Positions 21,890 through 32,400 of a stretch of DNA of 64,000 nucleotides are shown here, in pieces (positions within the stretch are counted from its first letter, which is position 1; each line of letters starts with the position of its first letter). The notes below the pieces were generated by a model, which saw only the letters and a list, made by a program, of their open reading frames with translations, did no database searches and was not told the origin of the DNA. This stretch comes from Cryptomeria japonica. Taxonomy: Eukaryota > Streptophyta > Pinopsida > Cupressales > Cupressaceae. The translations under genes were made by a program, and so were the position numbers. The stretch spans positions 194,523,195-194,587,194 of the forward strand of contig NC_081415.1 in assembly GCF_030272615.1 (NCBI RefSeq). Reading direction: 5' to 3'.

Positions 21890-23161
21890 TGTAAAAGAGG
21901 GGATTTTCTACCTCTAAGATGATGATTCTTAGAAATAAAATTGATATGTTGCTACCTCATTGAAACTAGCGCTAAGGGTGAGCCAGGGGATAACAAAATA
22001 AGAGCTTATGCTAAAAGAAAAATAATTGAATGATTAAAGTGTAGAAATAATGAAATATTAAAAAAATGAATTTAAAAAATGATACAAAATTCAAAATAGA
22101 TTATACCAAAGAGTCGGGAAGATATTAGGTTTTAGGGTGCTAGCGTAGTAAACGAACACCAGTGTGGCGGGTTGTCATTTGTACAACTAGAAAACATAGA
22201 ACCATTCTGATAGTTAATAATGACTTCTCCCAATTGTGCAGAACCTATTTGTCACCTGCACATACAGAGATGAGGGAAAATGTTGGGGTTGTATAGGGTG
22301 CTACCCCAATCAAACCCCCATTTTGGTATTTTCACCTCCACAAATAGCCAAATAGATAGATTTCATAAATAATAAAATTCAAATAGAAACTATACTCTGC
22401 TGAATGGAAGCAAACCATTATTTCAAATAGATAAAAGTGATGTATTGATAAACTAAATGCACCTAGATAATAGATACACTTAGAGATATGATAAAATAGA
22501 TTGCATGAAATGATAAACAAAGATAGATAAATGATTGAAGAGAAGACAAGGCACGTAGCCAAACCCCCCTTTTCGAGGTATGAGCATGATGAAGCTTGAT
22601 ACATGTGTTCTTTGTGGTTGCAAGATAGTTGCATGAGTTTTGTAGATAAAGATAGCTTGATAGTTTTGGTAGAGCCTTCAATAGAACATTAATCAGAGAG
22701 ATCAAAGAAAGCCAAAGAATCCAAGAGACAGAGACAAGAGTGTGGAACCCATCAAAATGAGAAAAGAAGAGTTTTTGAGGCTGGGAAGAGGCACAGAGAG
22801 CCATTAAGACCAAAGGAAAGCTAAAAGACATGCATTGACAAGTGTCCAACTAACTACAAGATTTGAGATTTCATGGGTTTATCAAGACGTTAGCACTTGC
22901 AGTGTGCAGACATCTGCACATCATGCTTCTGTCTCAAGGCATTAGTGTGGCGGGAAGACATTAGTGTGGCACACAAAATTTTGTGTGTCATGCTTCCATC
23001 TCACCAAAGGACCAAATGGGGTTTTATAGAAAATGGAGGCACTTTGTCTTTGGGGCTCATGATATTAAAATGTTGGGATTTTGGGCATGAGTGCATCATT
23101 AATGCACCAGGCCCCATACATAAGTGTCATAAATGCACTAGGTGCAATTTAGGACACTACA
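21890..23161 (-). repeat. 3' LTR of Element B
   Basis: About 1.27 kb; on the minus strand it begins TGTAGTGTCCTAAATTGCAC at 23161. It is a direct repeat of 27195-28377 with many substitutions and indels, so clearly older than Element A's LTR pair. Confidence 0.85.
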
Positions 23162-23176
23162 TTTTGCCCCCATTTT
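23162..23176 (-). other. Polypurine tract of Element B
   Basis: Minus-strand AAAATGGGGGCAAAA directly before the 3' LTR. Confidence 0.75.
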
Positions 23177-23679
23177 AATGGAATTATCAACTTAAGAGAT
23201 CAAGTACACTAAAGTAGTTTTAGAAAGATAAATTCATTAAACCCATGCAGTGCAATGAATGCAATAAGTGCAATAAATACTTAGCCCCCAAAAAGGATAA
23301 TTTAGAGTCCGCAAAGGTTGAGTCGGCAATCACAGACGATTCCCCCAAATCTCCATGAGAAACCACAGTATTCAGCATGATGAGTCCCATACTACAAAAT
23401 TTGAAAGTTTGTCAGAACAAAAAAATGGATGAAAGTACTGTGGAAAGAAGAATGTTTAAGGAACATTAGTATAGATAGAAAAGGAAAATCAGATAAAGGT
23501 GAGTATATTTTCCCTCATGTTTTTCCCCCAATGAGGTGGGGAAAACAAGATGAAAAATGATCCAAAATTATCCCAAAATGGATTTGTGATCAGAGGTTAA
23601 CACATCTTCATTAGGAAAAAAGATCTAAGGTAGGAAAATATTTTTCAGATGGGGTATCAACCAACTGATTAGTGATGAC

Positions 23680-24240
23680 CTTCCATTTGATTGAATTTTG
23701 AGTTATGAACTTTAGGTCAAACTCAGAAAGCAACATCACCCATTTAGCCAACCTTCTTGAAAGATCAAACTTTGAAAATAGATGCTTAAGGATATCATTC
23801 TTAGTTATAACTTATGTTTCTACATGGAGGATGTAATTCCATAAAATCTACTTTCCAAAGATGAGAGCTAGATAATACTTTTCCATAGTAGAATATCGAG
23901 TCTCATATTCTATCAAAGTTCTAAAATGTAATAGACTACTCTCTCTTGGCCTTCCTCATTGTGTTGGGCTAACAAGGCGGCTAGAGAATGAGACAAGGTA
24001 GAGATATACAAAAAGAAAGGTCTATCAAACATAGTTGGCATTAGAATAGGAGGATTAACCAAGTAATTCTTAATAGAATTGAAAGCTTATTAGCATTCTT
24101 AATTTCATTTGAAATTAATATCATTCTTCAATAGTCACATGAAAGGAAGGGTACAATAAGCCAATTGCCCCACAAACATATGAATTATCTGAATCTTCCC
24201 TTGCAAACTACAAAGCTGAGAGATGTTTTTAGGTGGAGGC
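23680..24240 (-). pseudogene. Element B RNase H, decayed
   Basis: The minus strand keeps recognisable Ty3 RNase H blocks across frames: SIKNYLVNPPILMPTM, LFLYISTLSHSLAALLAQ, ERVVYYI, and RRLAKWVMLLSEFDLKF. Stops and shifts are frequent. Only about 0.5 kb separates it from the PPT, so no integrase is present. Confidence 0.7.
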
Positions 24241-24960
24241 ATGTTTACAATTGCATCAACTTATCAGTATCTATTTAAATTCCTTGGCAAGAGACAATGA
24301 ATCCTGAAAGTTTCCTTGCATCCACACTGAAGACACATTTGAGGGGATTCAATCTAATCTTATATAATTGAATCCTTTCAAAGACTAGACCAAGATTTTT
24401 AATATGTGTTTGATGAGCAATAGCTTTTACCAAGATATAATTGACATAATCTTCTAATATCTTATGGATGAAATCATGGAATATCAAGGTCATATCTCGT
24501 TAATAGGCTCTTCTTGTGTTTATCAACCCAAACAACATGAAAACATAGAAAAAGGTTCTCCAAGGAGTCGTGAAGGTAGTTTTATACTAATTTTCTGGAT
24601 TAATACGAATTTAATTCTACCCCAAGAAACCACCCACGAAAGAGGTCGAATCATAATCGGTGATTGAATCTATGATCATGTCAATGTTCAAGCATGGAAA
24701 GCCATCCTTGAGGGAAGCTCTATCCACATCCCAAAAGTCAATACACATGCGGATTCGACCATCAGGTTTGCTAATTGGAACAATGTTTGAGATTCAAGGC
24801 GAATAGTTGATAGGATGGATAAAACCAGCTTTTAATAGCTTTTCTATCTTTGTCTTGACTAACAAGGCCACCTTAGGATTCATATTTTGAATCTTTTGTT
24901 TCACCGGCTTAGCATCGGGACTAATCACAATATGATGTAGCACAATTGACTCATTGATAC
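24241..24960 (-). pseudogene. Element B reverse transcriptase, decayed
   Basis: RT blocks in minus-strand order: PDAKPVKQKIQNMNPKVALL, FIHPINY, ISNIVPISKPDGRIRMCIDF, CLNIDMIID, then the region of the YVDD box, now VNYILVKAI (the box is lost), then IRLNPLKCVFSVDARKLSGF. Several stops. The order and motifs are those of Ty3 RT, as in Element A. Confidence 0.78.
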
Positions 24961-25293
24961 CTGACATTTATTCATAAGACCAAGAAAATATATCAGGGAA
25001 TTCATGTAGAAGATCGAAATATTCCTTAAACTTCTCAAAAGATAAATACTTCCCAACTTTGATGGCTCTATTGAGAGTTTTATCACCAATAATGACATTA
25101 GTAGTTTCTCCACTAAGGAGCGCACTACGTTCTTTTGGATGAAATATGGGTATATGCTCTTCATTGCAAGGTAAGGTGCCCACTACTCCAGGGACTCCCT
25201 AAAATACACTTGGGTATTCAAACAATAAGGGAATCAACATTCAAGGTGATAAGAGGGAAAATCATCATATGCACGTAAAAATTCCTTCAAGGA
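24961..25293 (-). pseudogene. Element B linker to RT
   Basis: A frame fragment (KVGKYLSFEKFKEYFDLLHE, then FPDIFSWSYE) corresponds to Element A's SFFKERQINFAWSYADMP, the usual lead-in to Ty3 RT. Confidence 0.6.
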
Positions 25294-25836
25294 TTATTTC
25301 AAAGGAAAGAGATCGAAGGGAATTTCATTAAGTGGTGTGGTGCTATCAATAAGTTCTAGATGAACAAGCTTAAGAGGAAGAGGGTCAACAAAAATCAAAA
25401 TAATATTTAACCATGGTTTCATCCTTCGACCCACATGGCGATACCCTAGTCCAGTGTTATGGTGATGAGGTTCATCTTCCAAAGGAATTTGAATGCCTTG
25501 TTCATTAGGTCCACAACCTTTTCTGTCATAACTGATTTGAGATACTAGATTGTAACCAAGACCATAAATAGCATGTAACTCCTTAAAGGAAGGAGGTTTC
25601 ATGTAGAAAAGATGATGAACAGGATAAGCATCACCTAGCTTTATTGATGCATAATTCTTTTTTGTAGCCGAAGTGAACAAAATCTTAGGAAACTTCAGTG
25701 GGATGGGGTCAACCTTGTATTCACCAACATGAGAGTCAATGAAATATAAGGAACCACAATCATCACCCAAGAATGCATTTATCTTAGATGGAGAAGATGA
25801 TCTAGCTGGAGAAGACTCAATGGAAGTAGACTCCAA
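25294..25836 (-). pseudogene. Element B PR-RT spacer with G-patch-like segment
   Basis: An open frame of about 180 codons. Residues 91-132 read YGLGYNLVSQISYDRKGCGP, then EQGIQIPLED, then NTGLGY: a G-patch-like pattern at 25441-25566, in the same position as in Element A. The flanking sequence is Ser-rich upstream and Pro/Leu-rich downstream. Confidence 0.6.
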
Positions 25837-25856
25837 GGCTTGTACCTCAAGGGGAT

Positions 25857-26528
25857 CTATTTTTGAGGAGTCAAGTCCTTTAGATAATATTTCTCCCCAA
25901 GTGATTTCTCCTTCATAACATCTTGCTTTCCAAGGACTTCCTCCTTCTCCCGCTCTTCCTTTTTAGGGGACGAAATAGAGGTAGAATTCGTCATCGAAGA
26001 AGATAAAGTAGGCACATAATTTTGAAAAGAAGGTGTAGCTGAGGCTTGACCCACTACTAGTATTTGACATAGGCCCATAGCATCAGGGTTAGCCTTGATT
26101 ATGACAACTTGGTTGCTAGCTACAAACTTCATAGATCCATGAAGTGTAGATGATACAACTCCCAAGGTATGAAGTCGTGGTCTACCCAGTATGAGGTTGC
26201 AAGATATAGGACCTGGCATCAAATGTACAAGGGTTGGGATAGTAACAGGCCCAACCTTGAAAGACAATGTGATGATCCCTACAACAATTTTACCACTATT
26301 TTCAAATCGTAGGATAAACAAAGAAGAGGTTGCCAAATATTTTGGGTCCTCCTTGATTTTTGGTAACAAATCCAAGACACAAACATTAAGTGCAGAGCCT
26401 ATATCAACAAGTATTTTCCTAATACCAATACCATTTACATGAACAATTATCATTAAAGGATCCACCAAATTTCTCACTTCTAGAGGTAGAAGTTCATGGG
26501 GATAGAAATATTCAGCGAATCCGTACAA
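25857..26528 (-). pseudogene. Element B protease region
   Basis: An open frame of about 220 codons. A retropepsin fold is indicated by IRKILVDIGSALNVCVLDLL (active-site Asp in D-I-G-S) and the later block CNLILGRPRLHTLG, matching YNILLGRPW of Element A. The C-terminal third is Ser/Lys/Glu-rich linker. The protease itself is uninterrupted, but its neighbours are broken. Confidence 0.8.
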
Positions 26529-27194
26529 ATATCATCCATCAATGCATTCAAATCCACTAGTCTCACAAAAGAAGGAAATAAGATATTTTGTAAGGCTTCC
26601 TCTATCATACAATCATAATACATTGGAGAAAATTAGAGAAAATCCCATAGTGAGATCTTAGTAGGAGTAACCTTAAGTTTCTCAATAAGATCATAATCTC
26701 TAGGTTGCTTATCTACTGGCAAAGATGCTTTAGGAAGACTAGGTTCAGAAGGTTGTAAAGAAACTTGTGGTTGATCAAGTGTTTGTTTATTCCTCTAAGT
26801 GTTGAATGTATGAGCAATGGTATTGTAAGATGATGTTTTGGATTGCATAAACATAGTATATAAGTCAAAAGTTTCTCCTTTAAAAGGTTTTCCATTAATG
26901 GTTTTAACTTTCTTTGTAGAAGGACTTGCTACAATTACATGAATGTAACGTCTCCTAGGCCTTTGAGGAGCCATGCAGACTACAATAACATTCATGGACT
27001 TTTCATCTTTGAATGAGGATATTGTGGACGATGACTCTTCTTGTACATATATTTTGGGAAGAGGTGCTTCTTAGAAGTCATCTAAAACTTTATCCAACAT
27101 ATCAAAGTCATCCTTAGAAAATGCTTTATCAAAAGCATCAAAATCTAAGAGAAAAAAGATCTGACATTAAGCATTCATGTCGAGTTTACCAAAA
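26529..27194 (-). pseudogene. Element B gag-PR junction; gag core missing
   Basis: Directly inside the 5' LTR the minus strand reads TTTTGGTAAACTCGAC (a possible degenerate PBS), then an acidic frame (FDAFDKAFSKDDFDMLDKVL), then basic PQRPRRRYIHVIVASPSTKK and the block RDYDLIEKLKVTPTKISLWD that lies just before PR in Element A. No gag core or zinc knuckle is seen. Confidence 0.6.
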
Positions 27195-28377
27195 TGTAGA
27201 GGAGGGGATTTGCTACCTCTAATATGAAAAATCTTAGAAATAAAATCGATTTAGCACTACCTCACTTAAACATGTGCTAAGGGTGAGCCAAGGGATAAGA
27301 AAATAATATCTTATTCTAAAAGAGAAATAATTGAACGATTAAAGTGCAAAAACAATGAAATATAAAAATCTGAATTTACAGAATGATACAAAATTCAAAA
27401 TAGATTATAACAGAGAGTTACGAAGGTCTTGATTTTTACATGCCAGTGTGGTGCACAGACACCAATGTGGCGCGTTGTCGTCTGTATGATCAAAAAACAC
27501 ATAACCCTCCCTAGAGCTGACAATGACTTCACCCAATTGTCCAGAACTTGTTCGTCACTTGCACACACAGAGACGAGGGAAAATGTTGGGGCTGTATAGG
27601 GGTCTCCCTCAGTCAAACCTCCAATTTGGTATTTCCACTTCCACAGACAACCAGATAGATAGATTTGATAAAAGATAAAATGATAAAATGCGAATAGAAA
27701 CTATACTCCACTTAATGTAAGAAAACACCTATTGCAAATAAATAAAAGTGATGTATTGATAAACTAAATGTACCTAGATAATAGATACACTTAAAGAGAT
27801 ATAACAAAATAGATTGCATGCAATGATAAAAAGATATAGATAAAAGATTAATGAGAAGACAAGGTGTGTAGCCAAACCCCCCTTTTCGATATACGACAAT
27901 GATGAATCTCGAGATGTGTATTTTGTGGTTGCAAGATATTTGAAAGAGTGTTGTAGATAGACATAGCTTGATAGTGTTGCTAGAGCCTTCAAGAGCACAT
28001 TAATGACAGATCAAAGAAAGCCAAAGATCCAAGAGAGAGAGCTAAGAGAGTGGAACTCCTGAATAACAATAGAGGAGGCACAAAGACCAATTATGACCAA
28101 AGGTGAGCTAAAATACATGCATTGACAAGCGTCCGACTAACTGCAGGTTTTGAAATTTTTTGGGCTTGTGAAGACATTAGTGTGGCACCCAGACATCTGT
28201 GTTTCATGCTTCCATCTCATGAAAGGACCAAATGGGGTTTTAGGGAAAATGGAGGCACTTTGTCTTCGAGACTCATGATATCAAAATGATGGGATTTTGG
28301 TGATGGGATCATCATTAATGCACCGAGAACCATGCGTAAGTGTCATAAATGGACTAGGTGCAATTTAGGACACTACA
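27195..28377 (-). repeat. 5' LTR of Element B
   Basis: About 1.18 kb; its minus-strand start TGTAGTGTCC lies at 28377. Direct repeat of 21890-23161. Confidence 0.85.
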
Positions 28378-28382
28378 AAAGG
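28378..28382 (-). repeat. Target-site duplication of Element B (right)
   Basis: AAAGG, identical to 21885-21889. Confidence 0.85.
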
Positions 28383-28714
28383 CAACAGGTAGAAAAAAAT
28401 AGTAACAAAAATAGAAAGCATATTACATAAAGATAAAATAGTTAATGATATATATTAAACAAATATTAAAAAAAGGGATTTGCCCCTTTCCTTTTGCTCA
28501 TAATAACCTACAAATATAGTCCCCTACATTTGTAGGCTGCAACAAAAACTTTCTGATTGTTTCTCATGTCGTATTTTTTCTTCTCATACTCAGTTCTTTG
28601 GTTGTTATTGCTATAGCTACATAGCTTTATCTACACTCTTCATTATTAGAACTTGCACTCAAAATGACCTCTAACCTATTAGAATATGCCCAGCAAAATA
28701 AAGGACAATAAAAA
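28383..28714 (-). other. Possible copia LTR/leader remnant between Element B and LINE B
   Basis: AT-rich, with a minus-strand TATA-like ACTATATTTGTAGG near 28515-28530. It may be the upstream part of the copia copy whose gag start lies at 21799, separated by Element B. The boundary is not visible. Confidence 0.25.
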
Positions 28715-28730
28715 AGAAACTATTAAAATG
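28715..28730 (+). repeat. Target-site duplication of LINE copy B (left)
   Basis: AGAAACTATTAAAATG, repeated exactly at 31010-31025. A long TSD of this kind is left by target-primed reverse transcription. Confidence 0.85.
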
Positions 28731-28789
28731 GTAGGCTTGTCTCGACAGTGGGACTCCCACTAAGCACTTTGATAAACCATTTTGTCAAG

Positions 28790-29053
28790 GCAAATGCATC
28801 CTACATTGGGCTTAAAATGGCTAGCCACGGAGAATTTAAGAAGGTGTGGTTGGAGAGTGATTTGTTAAATATAATAAATTATTTGAAGAAAAAATATCCT
28901 CCTACCTAGATGATTAACCATTCAATGCAGGAATGCTTTGAAATGATGACCAAATTTGAGGATATTAAAATCTCACATATTTTGTGGGAGGGTAACATGC
29001 TAGTTGACCACGTGGCTAATCTTGATGTGGTTAGAGATGATAAAAAGTGGTGA
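28790..29053 (+). pseudogene. RNase H-like domain of LINE copy B (decayed)
   Basis: Reads GLKMASHGEFKKVWLESDLL, then NIINYLKKKYPPT, stop, MINHSMQECFEMM, then IKISHILWEGNMLVDHVANL. WLESD and HILWEGN..VDH.AN align with the E.D and HV.RE.N..AD.LAN motifs of plant LINE RNase H. One in-frame stop. Confidence 0.6.
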
Positions 29054-29361
29054 AAGGAAGGGGATCTCTTCCCATTCTAGTTATCTGAGTTGGAGAGGAA
29101 GGATGCTGAAAATATCTCTTCACTTGAACATTAATGATGACATATCACATGTGTAGGACTTTTCATAGAAAGAAGTGAAGGCGAGTTTTTAGATTGTTCC
29201 TATGGATCTTTTTTTTTTGCATCATTCTGAAGCCTGGTTTTGGTGTCATCAAAATGAATTATAAAAGTAGTAACATAATGGGTGGAGATCAGAACATAAT
29301 GGAGTCATCCTCGTGTGAGATTTGGGAGAAAAATGAGGAGATTTGGAGGGAAGTCTTTGAT

Positions 29362-30833
29362 GGGGGAATGCAGCCCTTCATTTGAAAACTTCATGGAAAG
29401 AACCATCATCTCATGGATTTCTTTATGAGCAATTGGGATAATGGGGTGTTGCGTGTGTATGGGGTAGAGTTTAGAATTGACGAATCCTTTATTTTTGAGA
29501 TTTATGGGCCCATTATGGAAGGTAGGAAAATTTTAAGGGAAAGGAAGAATTCAGAAGAAGCCCTCTTAGTTTTCTATGAAAAATAGAGTGAAAGAAGAAG
29601 GGTTAAGAAGAACCCAGATGGCGGATACAATAGGCTAGACCTTTAGAGTCTGTGGGTGGATGTGGTAGAGTTCATAATGAGGTACATAACCCTCGATGGC
29701 CACTTTGCTAGCACCTTTTCTTACCATTCACAATTCTGAATCATTTTAGGCATGACAAAAGAATTTCCATTATGTTTTATTTGTTATCTTCCTTGGAGCT
29801 ATCTATTAGTAAGAACTCTAAGAATGAGGATAATCCAGTTCTACATGAGGGTTTAATCCTCCTAATCATGGAGTATGCAAAATCCCATGAGGTTGAACCC
29901 TCTCGTGCTCTGAAAAACCCTAAGTCTTTAGCCAGCTAGGAGGTGCACGATGTTTCAGATATGGAGTTTGACAATGCAGAGGGTGGAATGGCTATGGAAT
30001 GGAATGATGTCCATGTGAAAGATGAATTGGAATAATATAAACCCTTGGAGGATGAGGGTCCCCTGCAGAAGACCAGTCCTGGTACTAGTAGCAGCAGAAA
30101 AAACCCACCTAGATGGGCTACTAAAAAGAAATCCCCTATTTCACAAACCCACATCTTCGGCCCGCAAAATATGGAAAACAAAAAAGACTAGAAAAAAGGT
30201 GTAAATTCTTGACAAGGAGGATAATGAAATTAAACTTGACATCCCCCTCAATGTAGATCCCAATGAGACCAAAGATGATGAAATGGGTATTGATAAGCTC
30301 TCAGGTAAGTCATTGTTGTATCAGCAGAAGTGCTTCTGATGGTTTTTTGGGGAAATTAATATTTTGAATTAGGGGATTAAGGATCTCATTGTCAGTTTCA
30401 CTGAGATTCCAGCTCCGAAAAAGACTAATAGACTCCTGAAGTTGTCCCAACAAATTGTGAAAGATATTAAGGTTATGAAAACTAAACATGGGGCTAAAAT
30501 CGATGGGCTAGAGAAAGAAATACAAAAGCTGAAAAGTAAACTTAAGGGTTTGGTGGAGGTTAGCAAGGCAGCCATGCATAACAGTGTCGAGGGCCTCAAA
30601 AGAGTCAATGAGAAAATTTCCATGTAGAAGGAGCAGATGACTAGAGCCAAGAGATCCCCAGATATCAACTTGGCTAAGATGAACCAAGAGGTGTAGGCAT
30701 CCACGAGACCTTTTACTAGGACCAGGAGCAAACATTGGGAAAAAGGTAATTTGAGGATCATTGTGGAGGAACTCCGGGAGATTAATAATAAAGTGATCCA
30801 AAAGAATGCTGAGATCATGAAATCTCTTTCTTA
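29362..30833 (+). pseudogene. Unknown LINE-associated 3' ORF, copy B
   Basis: Broken by stops and at least one frameshift but co-linear with copy A: KLHGKNHHLMDFFMSNWDNG, then SFIFEIYGPIMEGRKILRER, then LWVDVVEFIMRYITLDGHF, then (other frame) FYLLSSLELSISKNSKNED and VLHEGLILLIMEYAKSHEVE, a basic/Ser linker, and a C-terminal helical stretch IDGLEKEIQKLKSKLKGLVE with coiled-coil spacing, then FTRTRSK and a second helix ending MKSLS. Copy A ends similarly (KRTRANL). Function unknown. A coiled coil plus basic patches would suit an RNA-binding, multimerising protein, but that is inference. Confidence 0.55.
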
Positions 30834-31009
30834 GTTTGTTTTTCTATCGCGTCTTGTTTAGGTCTTTTTTTTTTATGGTTTTCTATTTTGCGGTGTATCC
30901 CCTATCTTTGTTGTTGTTTAGACTCTACTTATCGTGTTTAATTTTTGGATGGATTTGGGTTTCGGGTCCCTATAAAACCCATTATCTTAATCAAAAATAA
31001 AATAAAAAA

Positions 31010-31025
31010 AGAAACTATTAAAATG
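31010..31025 (+). repeat. Target-site duplication of LINE copy B (right)
   Basis: AGAAACTATTAAAATG, identical to 28715-28730. Confidence 0.85.
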
Positions 31026-31638
31026 TGTTTAATTATGAAATACATGGTGAATCCACAAAGAATATTTTGATCAATTTTTTGTAATTTAAATATTTTCTAC
31101 ATATGTTCACAAGGGAGTTGGAAGGGACAACAAAATAGGGAAAGGAGAAACTATATAGAGAAATAAATAAGGTTAGTTGTGATTAGACTCCAATATGCTA
31201 GCACTTGCAAGAAGCTAAGAAAACACTTATAGAGATTGTTGATGACCACCTACAATGCAGATAAGTGTGAAGCTTGTGCTAAAGGAATTAGAAGCTTAAA
31301 GGCTATCTTGGGTGCTAGAAAGAATAGCCAAGGGCCATTACAAATGCCTATAACAAATAATAGTAGACCAACAATGAGAAATAAAATAGATCAAAACACT
31401 TGTGAATAGACCACAAATTTCTTGCAACTATGCAAAAAATAGCCAAATAAGGAAGAATAAATTGCAAATAGGTAATGTAGACCACATATTTCCTATTACA
31501 AAGAACATATTTTTGACTACAAGTAGAGTTCTTGGTCATAAAATATAATAAATAAACCAAAATTGTTAAAAAATATAAATTTTATACCAAAATAGGTAGA
31601 TAGGTAGAGGGAAATATAGCCCTCCACTATTTTTTTAT
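31026..31638. other. No gene seen; AT-rich flank
   Basis: AT-rich DNA without recognisable features on either strand. Confidence 0.4.
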
Positions 31639-32400
31639 CTTTTTCAACTCTTTTCATATCACATGTCTATGAAATCAAAAGATGAAAAAATAAGAATTAC
31701 CAAATTTGTGAAAATGAAAGGTATATCTTTGTTTCTTGAGCCTTCTAGATGGAATGGTAATATTCCTTTGGCTCCAACATGCTTCAATGATAAGGATATG
31801 AGAATGGATCACAAAATAAGAAGGAACATGTTATCAAGTGTCTGATACCATGTTGGAAATTTGCTAAGATCAGAGAATGTGAATCAAGAACCTTCTAAAA
31901 GTGAACAAAGATAAGAATAATAGTATATATATCATTATACAATGATCAACCTTGCATATATAGGAAAAGATGAGGAGGTGATAAGATAGGAGTGAAACTC
32001 TGACTACCCCTTTGGAAGTGAAACACTTGTGAGTTCACTTAACAAATGTGTGCGCATTAAATATGAATGTACTAATTGTCTCAAGTGATGAGGACATATC
32101 TCTCAACCATATGAGGTGAGACAAAAATATAAAATATCCTAAGGAAACTTATGCTAGGTACGAATAGGTCAATAACTAGAAAAATGATTAACTAGCTTGA
32201 CAATGACTCTATGTAGACTAACATTATTCTCATACCTTTAAATAACTAATAAAAACTACTATAAATATATCAAATGCACCCATAAGAAAATTGAAGCCTC
32301 CCCTTTACGGAGGGACACATATATAAAAGGTGAACCTCATGCAATGATTCATCCATGAGCAAGAAATTAGCTTGTGATGATAAAAAAACCTCCATCCTTT
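31639..32400 (-). mobile_element. Ty1/copia remnant: LTR end, PBS and leader
   Basis: On the minus strand an LTR-like end (GCAAATTTCCAACA) is followed at once by TGGTATCAGACA (31839-31850), which matches the initiator-Met tRNA PBS TGGTATCAGAGC at 10 of 12 bases. LTR-like sequence extends rightwards from 31851 and internal sequence leftwards. The LTR's far edge is not visible, so the right end is approximate. Confidence 0.5.
31839..31850 (-). other. Copia PBS (initiator tRNA-Met type)
   Basis: Minus-strand TGGTATCAGACA directly after an ...AACA LTR end. Confidence 0.5.

Larger units (their letters stand above)
21890..28377 (-). mobile_element. Element B: internally deleted Ty3 retrotransposon
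   Basis: A minus-strand element of about 6.5 kb with LTRs at 27195-28377 (5') and 21890-23161 (3'), both running TGTAG...CA on the minus strand, and a perfect 5-bp TSD AAAGG. The internal 4.0 kb keeps a short acidic linker, PR, a G-patch-like part, RT and RNase H, but no gag core, no second RNase H and no integrase. Since the LTRs, PPT and TSD are intact, either deletion preceded insertion and proteins came in trans, or the parts were lost afterwards. Many stops and frame changes throughout. The linker and PR resemble Element A (RDYDLIEKLKVTPTKISLWD compared with PEYDLVEQLGKTPALISILE). Confidence 0.88.
28731..31009 (+). mobile_element. LINE copy B, 5'-truncated, with extra 3' ORF
   Basis: A 2.28-kb insertion bounded by a perfect 16-bp TSD and ending in an A-rich tail (AATCAAAAATAAAATAAAAAA), the hallmarks of LINE insertion. 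It begins inside the RNase H domain, so it is 5'-truncated. After the RNase H comes a second ORF region of about 1.5 kb, then a 3' UTR ending GTCCCTATAAAACCCA, also found at the end of copy A. Because the TSD encloses both parts, the second ORF belongs to the retrotransposed RNA. Confidence 0.85.

Noticed and set aside
24464-24667. Plus-strand ORF of 67 codons
   Set aside because: It is antisense to the Element B reverse transcriptase and has no motif.
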